Source: Palsa-1392 sp036493915 (lineage in GTDB: Bacteria > Verrucomicrobiota > Verrucomicrobiia > Chthoniobacterales > UBA10450). From it: a stretch of DNA of 64,000 nt. A program made the position numbers and the translations under genes. The stretch lies in assembly GCA_036493915.1 (NCBI GenBank), contig DASXPA010000247.1:14156-78155 (forward strand), written 5' to 3'. The notes under the pieces are model-generated. The model did no database searches. It saw only the letters and a list, made by a program, of their open reading frames with translations, and had not been told where the DNA came from. The number at the start of each line of letters is the position of its first letter. Position 1 is the stretch's first letter. Of the stretch, positions 40,843 through 49,416 are shown in pieces.

Positions 40843-41071
40843 AAATTTCACCGCCTCCAGCCTTTATTGCGAGAAATGCAAAGCCGCGATGCCGGTGCGG
40901 GAACGACTTCTCTTAGTCCTGCCCGATCGCGAGCTCTACGATTATCTTTGCACCGGCTGTGCTTCTTCGGTCGGCCAGCGCGAAGTCACTGCCGGCGACA
41001 AATTGATGGCGCGTGCCGCGGCGCCGCGACGCCCGCGCCGAGCGATCGCGCCCGGCGGGGTCGTACCCTGA
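40823..41071 (+). CDS. Small zinc-ribbon protein
   Basis: An 82-residue protein with two Cys pairs, LYCEKCKAAMPV and YLCTGCASS, separated by about 35 residues, which look like one zinc site. The tail is basic and Pro/Arg-rich (APRRPRRAIAPG). Not a family I recognise. It overlaps the upstream kinase gene and ends seven bases before fmt, so it is expressed with translation genes. An ATG nine bases upstream is also possible. Confidence 0.65.
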   Translation: MSQQQFENFTASSLYCEKCKAAMPVRERLLLVLPDRELYDYLCTGCASSVGQREVTAGDKLMARAAAPRRPRRAIAPGGVVP

Positions 41072-41077
41072 CGCGGA

Positions 41078-42034
41078 ATGCGAATCGTCTTCATCGGCAC
41101 GGGAGAGATCGGTGTGCCGACTTTGCGGGCATTGCTCGCGTTGCCGCAACACGAAGTCGTGGGCGCGGTCACGCAACCCGACAAACCGGTCGGCCGCGCG
41201 CAGCGAATCCAGGCGTCGCCGATCAAGATGGAGCTACGCGAAAGATCGGTGCCGGTGCTCCAACCGCGCCGAATTCGCGAACAAGTTGCGATCGATGAAA
41301 TTCGCGCGCTCGCGCCCGAGGTCATTGTCGTCATGGCTTACTCACAAATCCTGCCCCGCAGTCTGCTCGCGATTCCTCGCCTCGCGTGTCTCAACCTGCA
41401 CGCGTCGCTCCTCCCGAGGCATCGCGGCGCCGCGCCCATCCAGGCCGCGATCGTCGCCGGCGACGGGGAAACCGGCATCACCGTTATGTACATGGATGAG
41501 GGGCTCGACACGGGCGACATCCTTTCGCAGTCGCGCCTAACGATCGGGCCTAACGAAACCGGTGGCTCGCTCCACGATCGCCTCGCGGAGCTCGCACCGG
41601 CTGCGCTGCTCAATGCGCTCGCTCGACTAGCTGGAGGGACCGCGCCGCGCAGCGCGCAAGACAACTCGCTCGCGACCTATGCGCCAAAGTTGGAACGGGA
41701 AGACGGCCGAATCGACTGGTCCGAAACCGCGGAAGCCCTTGAGAGAAAAATTCGTGCCTTCGATCCCTGGCCGGGCGCATTCAGCATCCTCAGCGACGCC
41801 GCCGGGAAATCGCGCCACTTGAAAATCTTTCGCGCCACCGTCGTAGCCGGGGGCGGTGACCCCGGCTCGGTCGCCCACCCTTCGGGCACCATCGTCGTCG
41901 CTACTGGCGTAGATTCTTTGCGCCTCGACGAGGTCCAGCTCGAAGGGAAACGTCGGATGAGCGCGGCTGAGTTTTTTCGAGGTTTTTCCTCCCCAACCGT
42001 CCATTTCTCATCGATCATCGCCCCGCATGGATAG
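41078..42034 (+). CDS. fmt: Methionyl-tRNA formyltransferase
   Basis: 318 residues, formylates initiator Met-tRNA using 10-formyl-tetrahydrofolate. It has MRIVFIGTGEIGVPTLRALL at the start, QPDKPVGR, the catalytic NLHASLLPRHRGAAPIQAAI (Asn, His) and DEGLDTGDIL (catalytic Asp), then the C-terminal OB-like domain (RIDWSETAEALERKIRAFDPWPGA). Length is normal. It overlaps pyrH by eight bases. Two CGTTAGGC words lie 13 bases apart in the same direction at 41535 and 41548. Confidence 0.95.
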   Translation: MRIVFIGTGEIGVPTLRALLALPQHEVVGAVTQPDKPVGRAQRIQASPIKMELRERSVPVLQPRRIREQVAIDEIRALAPEVIVVMAYSQILPRSLLAIPRLACLNLHASLLPRHRGAAPIQAAIVAGDGETGITVMYMDEGLDTGDILSQSRLTIGPNETGGSLHDRLAELAPAALLNALARLAGGTAPRSAQDNSLATYAPKLEREDGRIDWSETAEALERKIRAFDPWPGAFSILSDAAGKSRHLKIFRATVVAGGGDPGSVAHPSGTIVVATGVDSLRLDEVQLEGKRRMSAAEFFRGFSSPTVHFSSIIAPHG

Positions 42035-42746
42035 GCCCGCCTACAAACGCATCGTCCTGAAACTCAGCGGCGAAGCGCTTCGCGAGAGTGGCGGACGCGA
42101 CACAATCTCGCCGCAAATCGTGAAGGAAATCGCGCGTCAGGTGCAGGAAGTTTTCGGGCTTGGGGTGCAGATTTGCATCGTCATCGGCGGCGGAAATATC
42201 TGGCGCGGGCTCGCCGCCAGTCATCGCGGAATGGATCGCACGACCGCCGATTACATGGGCATGCTTGCGACCGTCATCAACGGCCTGGCCCTACAAAGCC
42301 AGCTCGAACAAAGTGGCGTCGTCACGCGGGTGCAAACCGCGATCGAGATGCAAAACGTCGCCGAGCCGTTCATCCTCCGCCGCGCGATTCGCCATCTCGA
42401 ACAAGGTCGCGTCGTGATCTTTGTTGCCGGCACCGGAAACCCTTATTTTTCGACCGACACGACCGCTGCCTTGCGCGCGAGCGAGATCGGCGCCGACATC
42501 ATTCTGAAGGCGACAAAAGTCGACGGCATATACGACCGGGATCCGAACCTGCACAGCGACGCGCAGCGTTATGACCGCATCAGCTACACCGACGCCCTAA
42601 CGAAAAGGCTACAGGTCATGGACTCGACCGCCTTCAGCCTTTGCATGGACAACAAAATCCCGATCGTCGTTTTCGACATGAACAAGCCGACGAACATCCG
42701 CGACGCCGTCCTCGGCCGGCCGGTCGGCACGCTCGTGACCGATTAG
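42027..42746 (+). CDS. pyrH: UMP kinase
   Basis: 239 residues, phosphorylates UMP to UDP. Amino-acid-kinase fold: YKRIVLKLSGEALRE, VIGGGNIWRG, MDRTTADYMGMLATVINGLALQ, FVAGTGNPYFSTDTTAALRA (ATP/UMP region) and KATKVDGIYDRDP. It overlaps fmt and is followed 39 bases later by frr, the conserved pyrH-frr pair. rpsB and tsf, often upstream, are absent here. Confidence 0.95.
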   Translation: MDRPAYKRIVLKLSGEALRESGGRDTISPQIVKEIARQVQEVFGLGVQICIVIGGGNIWRGLAASHRGMDRTTADYMGMLATVINGLALQSQLEQSGVVTRVQTAIEMQNVAEPFILRRAIRHLEQGRVVIFVAGTGNPYFSTDTTAALRASEIGADIILKATKVDGIYDRDPNLHSDAQRYDRISYTDALTKRLQVMDSTAFSLCMDNKIPIVVFDMNKPTNIRDAVLGRPVGTLVTD

Positions 42747-42785
42747 CGATTGCGCATCCCCGTTGAGCAGCTTTCTTCCATTTCT

Positions 42786-43346
42786 ATGAGCGCCGAAGAC
42801 ATTCTCCTCGAAGCCGAAATGACGATGGAAAAAAGCGTCGATTACATGATCCACGAATTCGCCGCCGTGCGCACCGGCAAGGCTTCGCCGGCCCTGGTCG
42901 AGAATGTCGATGTCGATGCCTACGGTTCGTCGATGAAGTTGAAACAGCTCGCCCTTATCACCACGCCAGAGCCACGTTTGCTCGTGGTGCAGCCCTTTGA
43001 CGCCGCCACCGTGCGCGACATCGAGAAGGCGCTCAAGGAATCGAAGATCGGTATCACGCCGCTCGTCGACGGAAAAGTGATTCGGCTGCCCGTGCCGGAA
43101 TTGTCCGAGGAGCGGCGCAAGGATCTTGTAAAATCGCTCAAGCAAATGGCGGAAGAGGCGCGCGTCCGGGTGCGCGGAAACCGCCGCAATGCGATGGAAG
43201 AAGCGAAGAAAATGGAGAAAGCCGGCGAGGCGACGGAAGACCAGCTGCGCGATATGGAAGCGGAGATCCAGAAATTAACCGACCGCTTCGTCAAATCGAT
43301 CGAAGAACATCTCGAGCGGAAAGATGCCGACGTGATGAAGGTCTAG
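42786..43346 (+). CDS. frr: Ribosome recycling factor
   Basis: 186 residues. With EF-G it splits post-termination ribosomes. Sequence marks: MEKSVDYMIHEFAAVRTGKASPALVENVDVDAYG, IQPFD-like VVQPFDAATVRDIEKAL, RLPVPELSEERRKDLVKSLK and a helical VRGNRRNAMEEAKK. ATG 42786 fits the family start; the frame's earlier Met adds 12 unconserved residues. It ends the fmt-pyrH-frr run. Confidence 0.95.
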   Translation: MSAEDILLEAEMTMEKSVDYMIHEFAAVRTGKASPALVENVDVDAYGSSMKLKQLALITTPEPRLLVVQPFDAATVRDIEKALKESKIGITPLVDGKVIRLPVPELSEERRKDLVKSLKQMAEEARVRVRGNRRNAMEEAKKMEKAGEATEDQLRDMEAEIQKLTDRFVKSIEEHLERKDADVMKV

Positions 43347-43349
43347 TTA

Positions 43350-43390
43350 TTGGAGCATTGGCTGTCTCAGCGGACCACGATGCTGCTCCC
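43350..43390. repeat. Short repeat TTGGAG...CTGTCTCAGCGG, copy 2
   Basis: It follows the frr stop. Shares TTGGAG-N6-CTGTCTCAGCGG with 35134-35170. Here GGAGCA and TGCTGCTCC also form inverted ends, so it could serve as a hairpin terminator. Confidence 0.55.
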
Positions 43391-43444
43391 AGGGCGCTGC
43401 CGTAACGGATCCGAAGCAATGGCCGGGCTTTCAAACAGCGCGCA

Positions 43445-45325
43445 CTACAACAGCACTTCGATCGCGGCGGCGACTTCCTGAGCGCTGACCGCTTTCATGC
43501 AGCGGAAATCGAGCGGGCATTTGCGCAGAAAACAGGGACTGCACTCGACCTGATGCCTAACGACCAAGCTTTTCTTTCCGAGCGGTCCGGTGAGGCGGGG
43601 CTCGGTTGAACCGAAGACTGCGACCACCGGCACGCCAAGAAGGGTCGCGAGGTGCATCGTGCCGGTATCATTCGTGAGCAACAGCTCGCAGCGGCGCAGC
43701 TCGTCGATCAGTTGCTCGAGCGTCGTCTTGCCAATGAGGTTGGTACAAGTTCCGCCAAAAGCAGCCGCCACCTGCGCCCCTACTTCTTCGTCCTTCGCGG
43801 TTCCAAAAAAGACCCAGTGACCGCTGATGGCCGCGGCCGTTTCCGCGAATCGCTCCGGCAGCCAGCGTTTCGCCGGCCCATACTCGGCGCCCGGACAAAG
43901 CCCCAATCGGCGCTCGCCCGCGGCGGCGAGCGGCGGCGATGAAACCGCGATGTCACCTGCCTCTGCGCTCGTGCCTAACGATCGTGCGAGATCGAGATAG
44001 TGCTCCACCTGATGCGGTGGCGGACCGGGCCGTTCGATCTTCGGCACGACCTGATTTAGCAACCAGCGCCGGTGACGCCCGGCATAACCGACCCGCCGCG
44101 GCAGTCCGCCCAGCCAAAGCTCGAGAGCGCTGCGGAAGGAATTTGGAAAAGCGATCCCGACATCGAAAGGCGCCTCCAGTCGCAAAGCCCGCCGCACCGC
44201 GCCTAACGACATTTTGCCTAACGAAATTACGGCATCGACTTCCGGCACGAGCCGCCAGATCGCAGCGATTTTTTCCGGCGCGAGAATGGTGATATGCGCG
44301 TCCGGCCGCCCGCGTTTGATCGCGCGCACCGCCGGCACGCTCATGACGCTGTCACCGAGCCAGTTACTCGCGCGGATGAGGATGCGAAAGGGCTGGAGGG
44401 CAGCGACGCTGTCGCCCGCCACGAAGAGGCCGCGTTTATATTGCGTCAGGAGCCAGTTTGGCTTCGGGGTTTTCCATCGGTTGTGGACCCAAAACCAATC
44501 CTCCGGCGCGCGCCGGATCTCGTCGGCGATGACTGCGTTGGTCTTGGCGGTGAGCGAGGCGACGGTGTCGTCAGGCTGACCGTAGGCTGGAGAAAAAACG
44601 AGGCGCCATTTTGCGAGGCCGTCGGTGTAAAGGGCGGCGCCAAAAAGAGCGGCGCCAGTGCGCTTGCAAAGCACGCCGGCCAGCGGTGAAGTCGAGGCGA
44701 GCCGCCCGAAGAATGGCGTCCACATTCCGGCGTCGCCAGCGTGCTGATCGCTGAGGATCCCGATCATTCCGCGGTCGCGCAGGAGTCGGATGGCTTTTCC
44801 GAAACCCTCGCTGCGATCGAACAAGCGCAGGCCAAAGCGCGCCCGTTGCCGACCGACGAATTCGTCGATCCGACGATTGCGCAATTTCTGATAAACCGTG
44901 CCGAGCGGAACGTAATCAAAGCAATAGGGTAGGATTTGCACAAAGAGTTCCCAGTTCCCAAGATGACTGAGCGCGAGAACCACTGGTCGACCGGCGCGTA
45001 GCTGGCGATGGACTTCGTCGGCGCCTTCCATCGCGACGAAGTTCGCGACCTCGCTCTGCGGCAGGCTATTGAGCTTCGCGCCGCTGAGCAGATTTGCCCC
45101 GAGCCTTTGAAAGTGACGGCGGACGATGCGCTTTTTTTCCGCCTCTGATAACTCGGAGCCGAACGCGATTTGGAGATTGTGTCGCGCGAGTTCGCGATAC
45201 TTTGGAAGCCCGAGCCAGGCGAAAAAACCGAGGATTTCGCCGAACGAAAAGACCGCGCGCAGAGGGAGCGCGACAGTGAGGGCAAGCGCGGCGCGGTAGA
45301 AATGGTAAACGCAGAAATCGAGCAT
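43445..45325 (-). CDS. Fused lipid A acyltransferase (LpxL-like) and heptosyltransferase (WaaF-like)
   Basis: A 626-residue fusion of two LPS enzymes. Residues 1-300 are an LpxL/LpxM-type late acyltransferase with the HX4E motif at His121-Glu126 in LALSHLGNWELF and DQHAGDAGMWTPFFG. Residues 313-626 are a GT9 heptosyltransferase II-like domain: ILIRASNWLGDSVMSVPAVRA, LGLCPGAEYGPAKRWLPERF and TNDTGTMHLATLLGVPVVAVFG. It would act at the inner membrane, adding an acyl chain to lipid A and a heptose or other sugar to the core. Divergent from the double GT2 gene (85-base gap). Four CGTTAGGC words lie in the second half. Confidence 0.9.
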   Translation of the reverse strand: MLDFCVYHFYRAALALTVALPLRAVFSFGEILGFFAWLGLPKYRELARHNLQIAFGSELSEAEKKRIVRRHFQRLGANLLSGAKLNSLPQSEVANFVAMEGADEVHRQLRAGRPVVLALSHLGNWELFVQILPYCFDYVPLGTVYQKLRNRRIDEFVGRQRARFGLRLFDRSEGFGKAIRLLRDRGMIGILSDQHAGDAGMWTPFFGRLASTSPLAGVLCKRTGAALFGAALYTDGLAKWRLVFSPAYGQPDDTVASLTAKTNAVIADEIRRAPEDWFWVHNRWKTPKPNWLLTQYKRGLFVAGDSVAALQPFRILIRASNWLGDSVMSVPAVRAIKRGRPDAHITILAPEKIAAIWRLVPEVDAVISLGKMSLGAVRRALRLEAPFDVGIAFPNSFRSALELWLGGLPRRVGYAGRHRRWLLNQVVPKIERPGPPPHQVEHYLDLARSLGTSAEAGDIAVSSPPLAAAGERRLGLCPGAEYGPAKRWLPERFAETAAAISGHWVFFGTAKDEEVGAQVAAAFGGTCTNLIGKTTLEQLIDELRRCELLLTNDTGTMHLATLLGVPVVAVFGSTEPRLTGPLGKKSLVVRHQVECSPCFLRKCPLDFRCMKAVSAQEVAAAIEVLL

Positions 45326-45410
45326 GCGGTTCCGCCAGCGCCGGCTGGGAGGTGTGCGCGAGCACCGTAAATTTGGCTGCGAGCGGCTGCAATCATTATA
45401 ATGTGCCGCT

Positions 45411-47849
45411 GTGCAGCGGCACCCTCTTCACCTCACGCCTACGGATTTTGCGAAGTGCGTCGCGCGGGAATTTTCACCGGCGCGCCTGCTCCTGATCGGC
45501 CGCGAGACGGAACACCTTCTCGCGGAATGGCCAGGCGACACGGCTGAGAAGACCAGCCGGGCGAGCCTCGAAGATTTAGCGACTTCGCAAAACGGAAGCG
45601 AACCGCCTTTCGATCTTACGATCTGGTTTTATCCGCCTGAGATGGAGGCGGCGGAGGGTTCTGCGCAATTTGATCGCCTAACGAATTCAGCAAATCGCCT
45701 TCTCTTGTTGCCAGCGCCAGGCACGAATCCCACGCGCCGCCGCCCGGAGCTGGTCCGGCGTCTCGTGGCTGGCGGGCTTTTTCCCGTTTACGAATCGGAG
45801 ATCGTCGAGCTCGAGCCGGACGCGGTGCTCCTTAGCCGGACGAAAGCTGGCTCGGCGGAGTCGCTCGTACCTGCGATCGAGATCGGATTTTCCCGGGTAA
45901 ACACGCAGCTGCGGCGAGTCCGCAGAACGCTCCGCACCCGCCTCTCCGAATTAGAAGCGGCCGATCGTCACATCGCGCGACTCGAGCAAAAGATCGTCCA
46001 ACTGAAGCAGGCGAAGCGCGACCTGAAACAGCTCAAGGCCGAAAAGCAGGCTCTCCGCAAATCGCCCGAGCGCAAGATCGGTCAGGTCCTCCTCGCGCCT
46101 TATCGGCTCCCGCAAAAGCTCATCCGCGAGATCCGCAAGCGCCATCCGCAGGCCGCGCCCGATCCCCGGCGTCCCGCTTCGCCTAACGAATACCAGCGCT
46201 GGCTGCAACGGCACCAGGCGACCCCGGAGGAGTTGGCGCAAATGCGCCTGGAGTCGCGCACATTTTCCTATCGACCGCTGATCAGCGTGATTACGCCGGT
46301 CCACAACACGCCGGTGGTCTGGCTCGAGCAGGCAGTCGATTCCGTGCGCGAGCAGGCTTACGAAAATTGGGAGCTGAAGCTGGTCGACGACGGTTCAACC
46401 GATGACGATACGTTGCATGCACTCGTTAGGTTGGAAGCGAGCGACACGCGGATTCACCTTTCCCGCTTGGAAAAATCCGCCGGCATCTCCGCCGCCTCCA
46501 ATATCGGTATCGAGAAGTCCAAAGGCGACTGGATCGGGCTCCTCGATCACGATGATTTCCTCGAGCCGGATGCGCTCTACCAAACCGCAAAACTGCTCCA
46601 GCAACACCCCGATGCCGACCTGATTTATTCCGACGAAGACAAGATCACCGAGCTCGGATTTGAAGCGCCGTTTTTCAAACCGGAGTGGTCGCCCGATTTT
46701 TTCCTCTCCTACAACTACGTTTGCCATTTCACCACGCTTCGGCGCGACCTCGTGCGTAAGCTGGGCGGGTTTCGCTCGCAGTTCGATTTCGCCCAGGACT
46801 ACGATCTTTATCTGCGGGTCATCGCGCGTTCGCCGCACATTTATCACGTGCCGCGCGTGCTCTATCATTGGCGACGCAGCCCCGGCTCGACTTCCACCAG
46901 TTTCCGCGCCAAGCCGGACGCGCTCGAAGCGGCCCGCAGCGCGCTCAGCGACTACCTTGTCCGGGCCGACCAGCCCGGACACGTCGCGGTCGATTGGAAC
47001 ACGCATGCCTTTCGCATCCGACGCGACATCGTTGAGGAAAAACGCATCGCCATCATCATCCCGACGCGCGACCGCATCGATCTGCTCGCCCGCTGTGTCG
47101 CAAGCGTTGAGGAAAAAACGCGCTACGGGAGATTCGAGATCGTCATCGTCGATAACGACAGCGAAACTGAGGAGGCGTGCGCTTATTTCGGGCAAACGCG
47201 CCACCGCGTGCTCCAGTTCCCCGGACCCTTCAATTACTCGGCGATCAACAACTTCGCGGTCGAGCAGACCGACGCGCCGTGGTTGCTTTTTTTGAATAAC
47301 GACGCGGAAGTGATCGACCCCGAATGGCTTACCTCGATGGCCGAACACATCCAGCGGCCGGAAGTCGGTGCGGTTGGCGCGCGCCTTCTGTTTCGCGACG
47401 GGAGCGTGCAACACGCCGGTATCGTCCTCGGCGTGCGCGGAACGGTGAAGCACGCCTTCTGCGGATTCGCCGGCGATTCCCCGGGCGTCTGTCGGCAATT
47501 GCAGGTCACGCGCAACTACAGCGCGGTCACCGCCGCCTGTCTCCTCACCCGGCGCGATGTTTTTGAAAAGATCGGAGGATTTGATGAAGAGCAGCTCCCG
47601 GTCATCTTCAACGACGTGGACCTTTGTTTGAAAATGCGCGCGGCCGGTTACCTCGTCGTCTACACGCCCTTCGCGAAGCTCTATCATGAGGAGTCGGCGA
47701 CGCGGCGGCTGAGCGTCGAGCCGATCGAGCTCGCCGTTCTGCGCGAGCGTTGGCCGGAGGTAGTCGAGCGCGATCCTTATTACAATCCCAATCTCTCCCG
47801 CGATCAGGCCGACTTCTCGTTAGGCGAACCGGTCGGTGCGCTCTCATGA
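45411..47849 (+). CDS. Large glycosyltransferase with two GT2 domains
   Basis: 812 residues. Residues 1-160 form a small alpha/beta domain (RLLLIGRETEHLLAEW, RLLLLPAPGTNPTRR), perhaps a decayed SAM-methyltransferase-like fold. A coiled coil covers about 165-220. GT2 domain 1 begins at residue 288 (PLISVITPVHNTPVVWLEQA, LVDDGSTDD, LLDHDDFLEPDAL with the metal-binding acidic set). GT2 domain 2 begins near 543 (IAIIIPTRDRIDLLARCV, LFLNNDAEVIDPEW, VIFNDVDLCLKMR). It probably builds a cell-surface glycan. GTG start at 45411. The stop overlaps the next gene by ATGA. Confidence 0.88.
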   Translation: MQRHPLHLTPTDFAKCVAREFSPARLLLIGRETEHLLAEWPGDTAEKTSRASLEDLATSQNGSEPPFDLTIWFYPPEMEAAEGSAQFDRLTNSANRLLLLPAPGTNPTRRRPELVRRLVAGGLFPVYESEIVELEPDAVLLSRTKAGSAESLVPAIEIGFSRVNTQLRRVRRTLRTRLSELEAADRHIARLEQKIVQLKQAKRDLKQLKAEKQALRKSPERKIGQVLLAPYRLPQKLIREIRKRHPQAAPDPRRPASPNEYQRWLQRHQATPEELAQMRLESRTFSYRPLISVITPVHNTPVVWLEQAVDSVREQAYENWELKLVDDGSTDDDTLHALVRLEASDTRIHLSRLEKSAGISAASNIGIEKSKGDWIGLLDHDDFLEPDALYQTAKLLQQHPDADLIYSDEDKITELGFEAPFFKPEWSPDFFLSYNYVCHFTTLRRDLVRKLGGFRSQFDFAQDYDLYLRVIARSPHIYHVPRVLYHWRRSPGSTSTSFRAKPDALEAARSALSDYLVRADQPGHVAVDWNTHAFRIRRDIVEEKRIAIIIPTRDRIDLLARCVASVEEKTRYGRFEIVIVDNDSETEEACAYFGQTRHRVLQFPGPFNYSAINNFAVEQTDAPWLLFLNNDAEVIDPEWLTSMAEHIQRPEVGAVGARLLFRDGSVQHAGIVLGVRGTVKHAFCGFAGDSPGVCRQLQVTRNYSAVTAACLLTRRDVFEKIGGFDEEQLPVIFNDVDLCLKMRAAGYLVVYTPFAKLYHEESATRRLSVEPIELAVLRERWPEVVERDPYYNPNLSRDQADFSLGEPVGALS

Positions 47850-48589
47850 AAAAAACAGACTCGAATCTCTGGCACGGCCTCACGGCCGAAGCGCAGGCCG
47901 CGCTCACCCAGCGTGACTACAGCGTGCGCGATCTCGCACAACAAATCGCCGAGGTCGGCGTCGACGCCGGGAAAGTTGCCGCTGTCGATCGGGGGCAGCC
48001 GGAGATCGTGAAGATCTGGATTCCCGGGGTGGAAGTTTTTTCGCGGACGATTCATCCGCAACGCCACCGTGGAGCGTTCGGTGAGTTCGTTAGGCGGGAC
48101 GAAGGCCCGCTCGCCCGGATCAGTCTCTGGCCAAAACAATGGTCCGCCGCGCGGATGTTTCCGCAAACCGCTAAAGGCTTTCACGTTCACCCGCCGAACA
48201 TCCCCGAGGGTGTCTCGCCTAATGACTGGTTTCAGCGGCTCTTCGTCGGCGAGCCGGAGAATTTTTCCCTGCGCCGCTACGAGGGCGAACAATGGGATGT
48301 GATGTTTTTTGTCCAAGGCCGCACGGAGATGATTTTGCGTGAGGCGCGTGCTGGGATGCCGCCGCGGGCAATGCGCCTCTTCATCGATGGCGATAATCAC
48401 CGCGGGGCGAACAATGTCGCGGTCGTGATTCCGCCCGGCGTGGGGCACGCCGTTCGGGTCGAGGGTTCGGAGGATTTGATCATGGTCTATGGCACAAGCA
48501 CGTCGTTCGTCGCGGAGTGGGAAGGACGGATTGGGAGCGAGATCGAGACGGCGCAGCTGCCCGAGGCGTGGGCAAAATTTCTTCAGTGA
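47846..48589 (+). CDS. RmlC-like cupin (dTDP-4-dehydrorhamnose 3,5-epimerase family)
   Basis: A 247-residue protein with an RmlC-like jelly roll: RHRGAFGEFVRRDEG, QWSAARMFPQTAKGFHVHPPN (His-containing strand), DVMFFVQGRTEMIL and VVIPPGVGHAVRV. It resembles dTDP-sugar 3,5-epimerases but has a 50-residue N-terminal extension and diverges around the active site, so the substrate may differ. ATG 47846 overlaps the GT2 stop (ATGA), tying it to cell-surface glycan synthesis. Two CGTTAGGC words lie at its start and near residue 80. A MITE-like element follows its stop by two bases. Confidence 0.75.
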   Translation: MKKTDSNLWHGLTAEAQAALTQRDYSVRDLAQQIAEVGVDAGKVAAVDRGQPEIVKIWIPGVEVFSRTIHPQRHRGAFGEFVRRDEGPLARISLWPKQWSAARMFPQTAKGFHVHPPNIPEGVSPNDWFQRLFVGEPENFSLRRYEGEQWDVMFFVQGRTEMILREARAGMPPRAMRLFIDGDNHRGANNVAVVIPPGVGHAVRVEGSEDLIMVYGTSTSFVAEWEGRIGSEIETAQLPEAWAKFLQ

Positions 48590-48590
48590 C

Positions 48591-48699
48591 TTGTCATCCC
48601 GAGCGGAGCGAGGGATCTCTCTTCTGGAATGAGCGCTTCCTCATCGCTTGCAGGCGATCATTGCAGATGTGAGATCCTTCACTTCACCCAGGATGACAA
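48591..48699. repeat. MITE-like element with 29-base inverted ends (TTGTCATCC type)
   Basis: 109 bases. The left end TTGTCATCCCGAGCGGAGCG, continuing to 48619, and the complement of the right end TTGTCATCCTGGGTGAAGTG (48671-48699) are inverted with several mismatches. The inner sequence has no coding potential. A single related end, TTGTCACCCTGAGCATAGCG, starts at 63903. Comparable GTCATCCTGAGCG elements are common in several bacterial phyla. Confidence 0.82.
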
Positions 48700-48723
48700 C
48701 GGGGCCATCGGCGATCTCCAGCC

Positions 48724-49416
48724 GTGAAGCGGCAGTTCAATCCCGCCGATCCGGAGTGGATGGATCGGCCGCAGCCGGTTTCGCCGGAGCTGGTTTCCGA
48801 TCTCCGCAATCTCCGATCGCTCAATCGTTATTTCGGCAGCTATCCCCTGGTCCGGCATTTTTTGCGGCGCTGGATTCGGCCTAACGACAACTTGCGCATC
48901 GTCGATCTCGCTACTGGCTCGGGCGATATTCCGCGGCTCGTGGTCGAACATGCGCGCAAAGTTGGCGCCCGCGTCACCGTGGATGCGGTCGACTTTCAGG
49001 CCTCGACCGTGGAAGTTGCGCGGAGTTTGAGCGAAAAATTTCCCGAGATCCGTTATCACTGCGCGGGCATCCAACATTTCGGCGAAAACCATTCCTACGA
49101 CCTCGTGCTCTTTTCCCTCGCTCTGCACCATTTTACAAAGGACGATGCGGTCGCCTTGTTGCGCCACGCTCGCGATCTTTCACGCGGCTGCGTCCTTGTT
49201 TCAGATCTGCGCCGAAATCGTCTGACGACAATTGCTATCGATCTGCTCACCACTTTTGTTTATCGCGAGCCGATGACGCGAAACGACGCCCGCGCCTCGA
49301 TCCGGCGCGCTTTTTCCTTTGCAGAAATGGGCGAACTGGCGCGGGCCGCCGGCTGGCAAAAGTTCGGGCACCGCCGCTTCCTGATCGGGCGGCAGGCGAT
49401 TTGGCTGGAAAGATGA
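48724..49416 (+). CDS. Class I SAM-dependent methyltransferase
   Basis: A 230-residue Rossmann-fold methyltransferase: motif I VDLATGSGDIPRLVVEH near residue 60, VDAVDFQASTVEVARSL (acidic end of strand 2), YDLVLFSLALHHF (motif IV-like). The opening PADPEWMDRPQPVSPELVSDLRNLRSLNRYFG is conserved in a set of uncharacterised methyltransferases, some near lipid or polyketide genes. GTG start at 48724. Its TGA stop overlaps the panC start. Substrate unknown. Confidence 0.83.
   Translation: MKRQFNPADPEWMDRPQPVSPELVSDLRNLRSLNRYFGSYPLVRHFLRRWIRPNDNLRIVDLATGSGDIPRLVVEHARKVGARVTVDAVDFQASTVEVARSLSEKFPEIRYHCAGIQHFGENHSYDLVLFSLALHHFTKDDAVALLRHARDLSRGCVLVSDLRRNRLTTIAIDLLTTFVYREPMTRNDARASIRRAFSFAEMGELARAAGWQKFGHRRFLIGRQAIWLER

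Noticed and set aside
46395..47687. 430-codon minus-strand frame opposite the double GT2 gene
   Set aside because: Antisense shadow with no recognisable motifs; the plus frame has complete GT2 domains.
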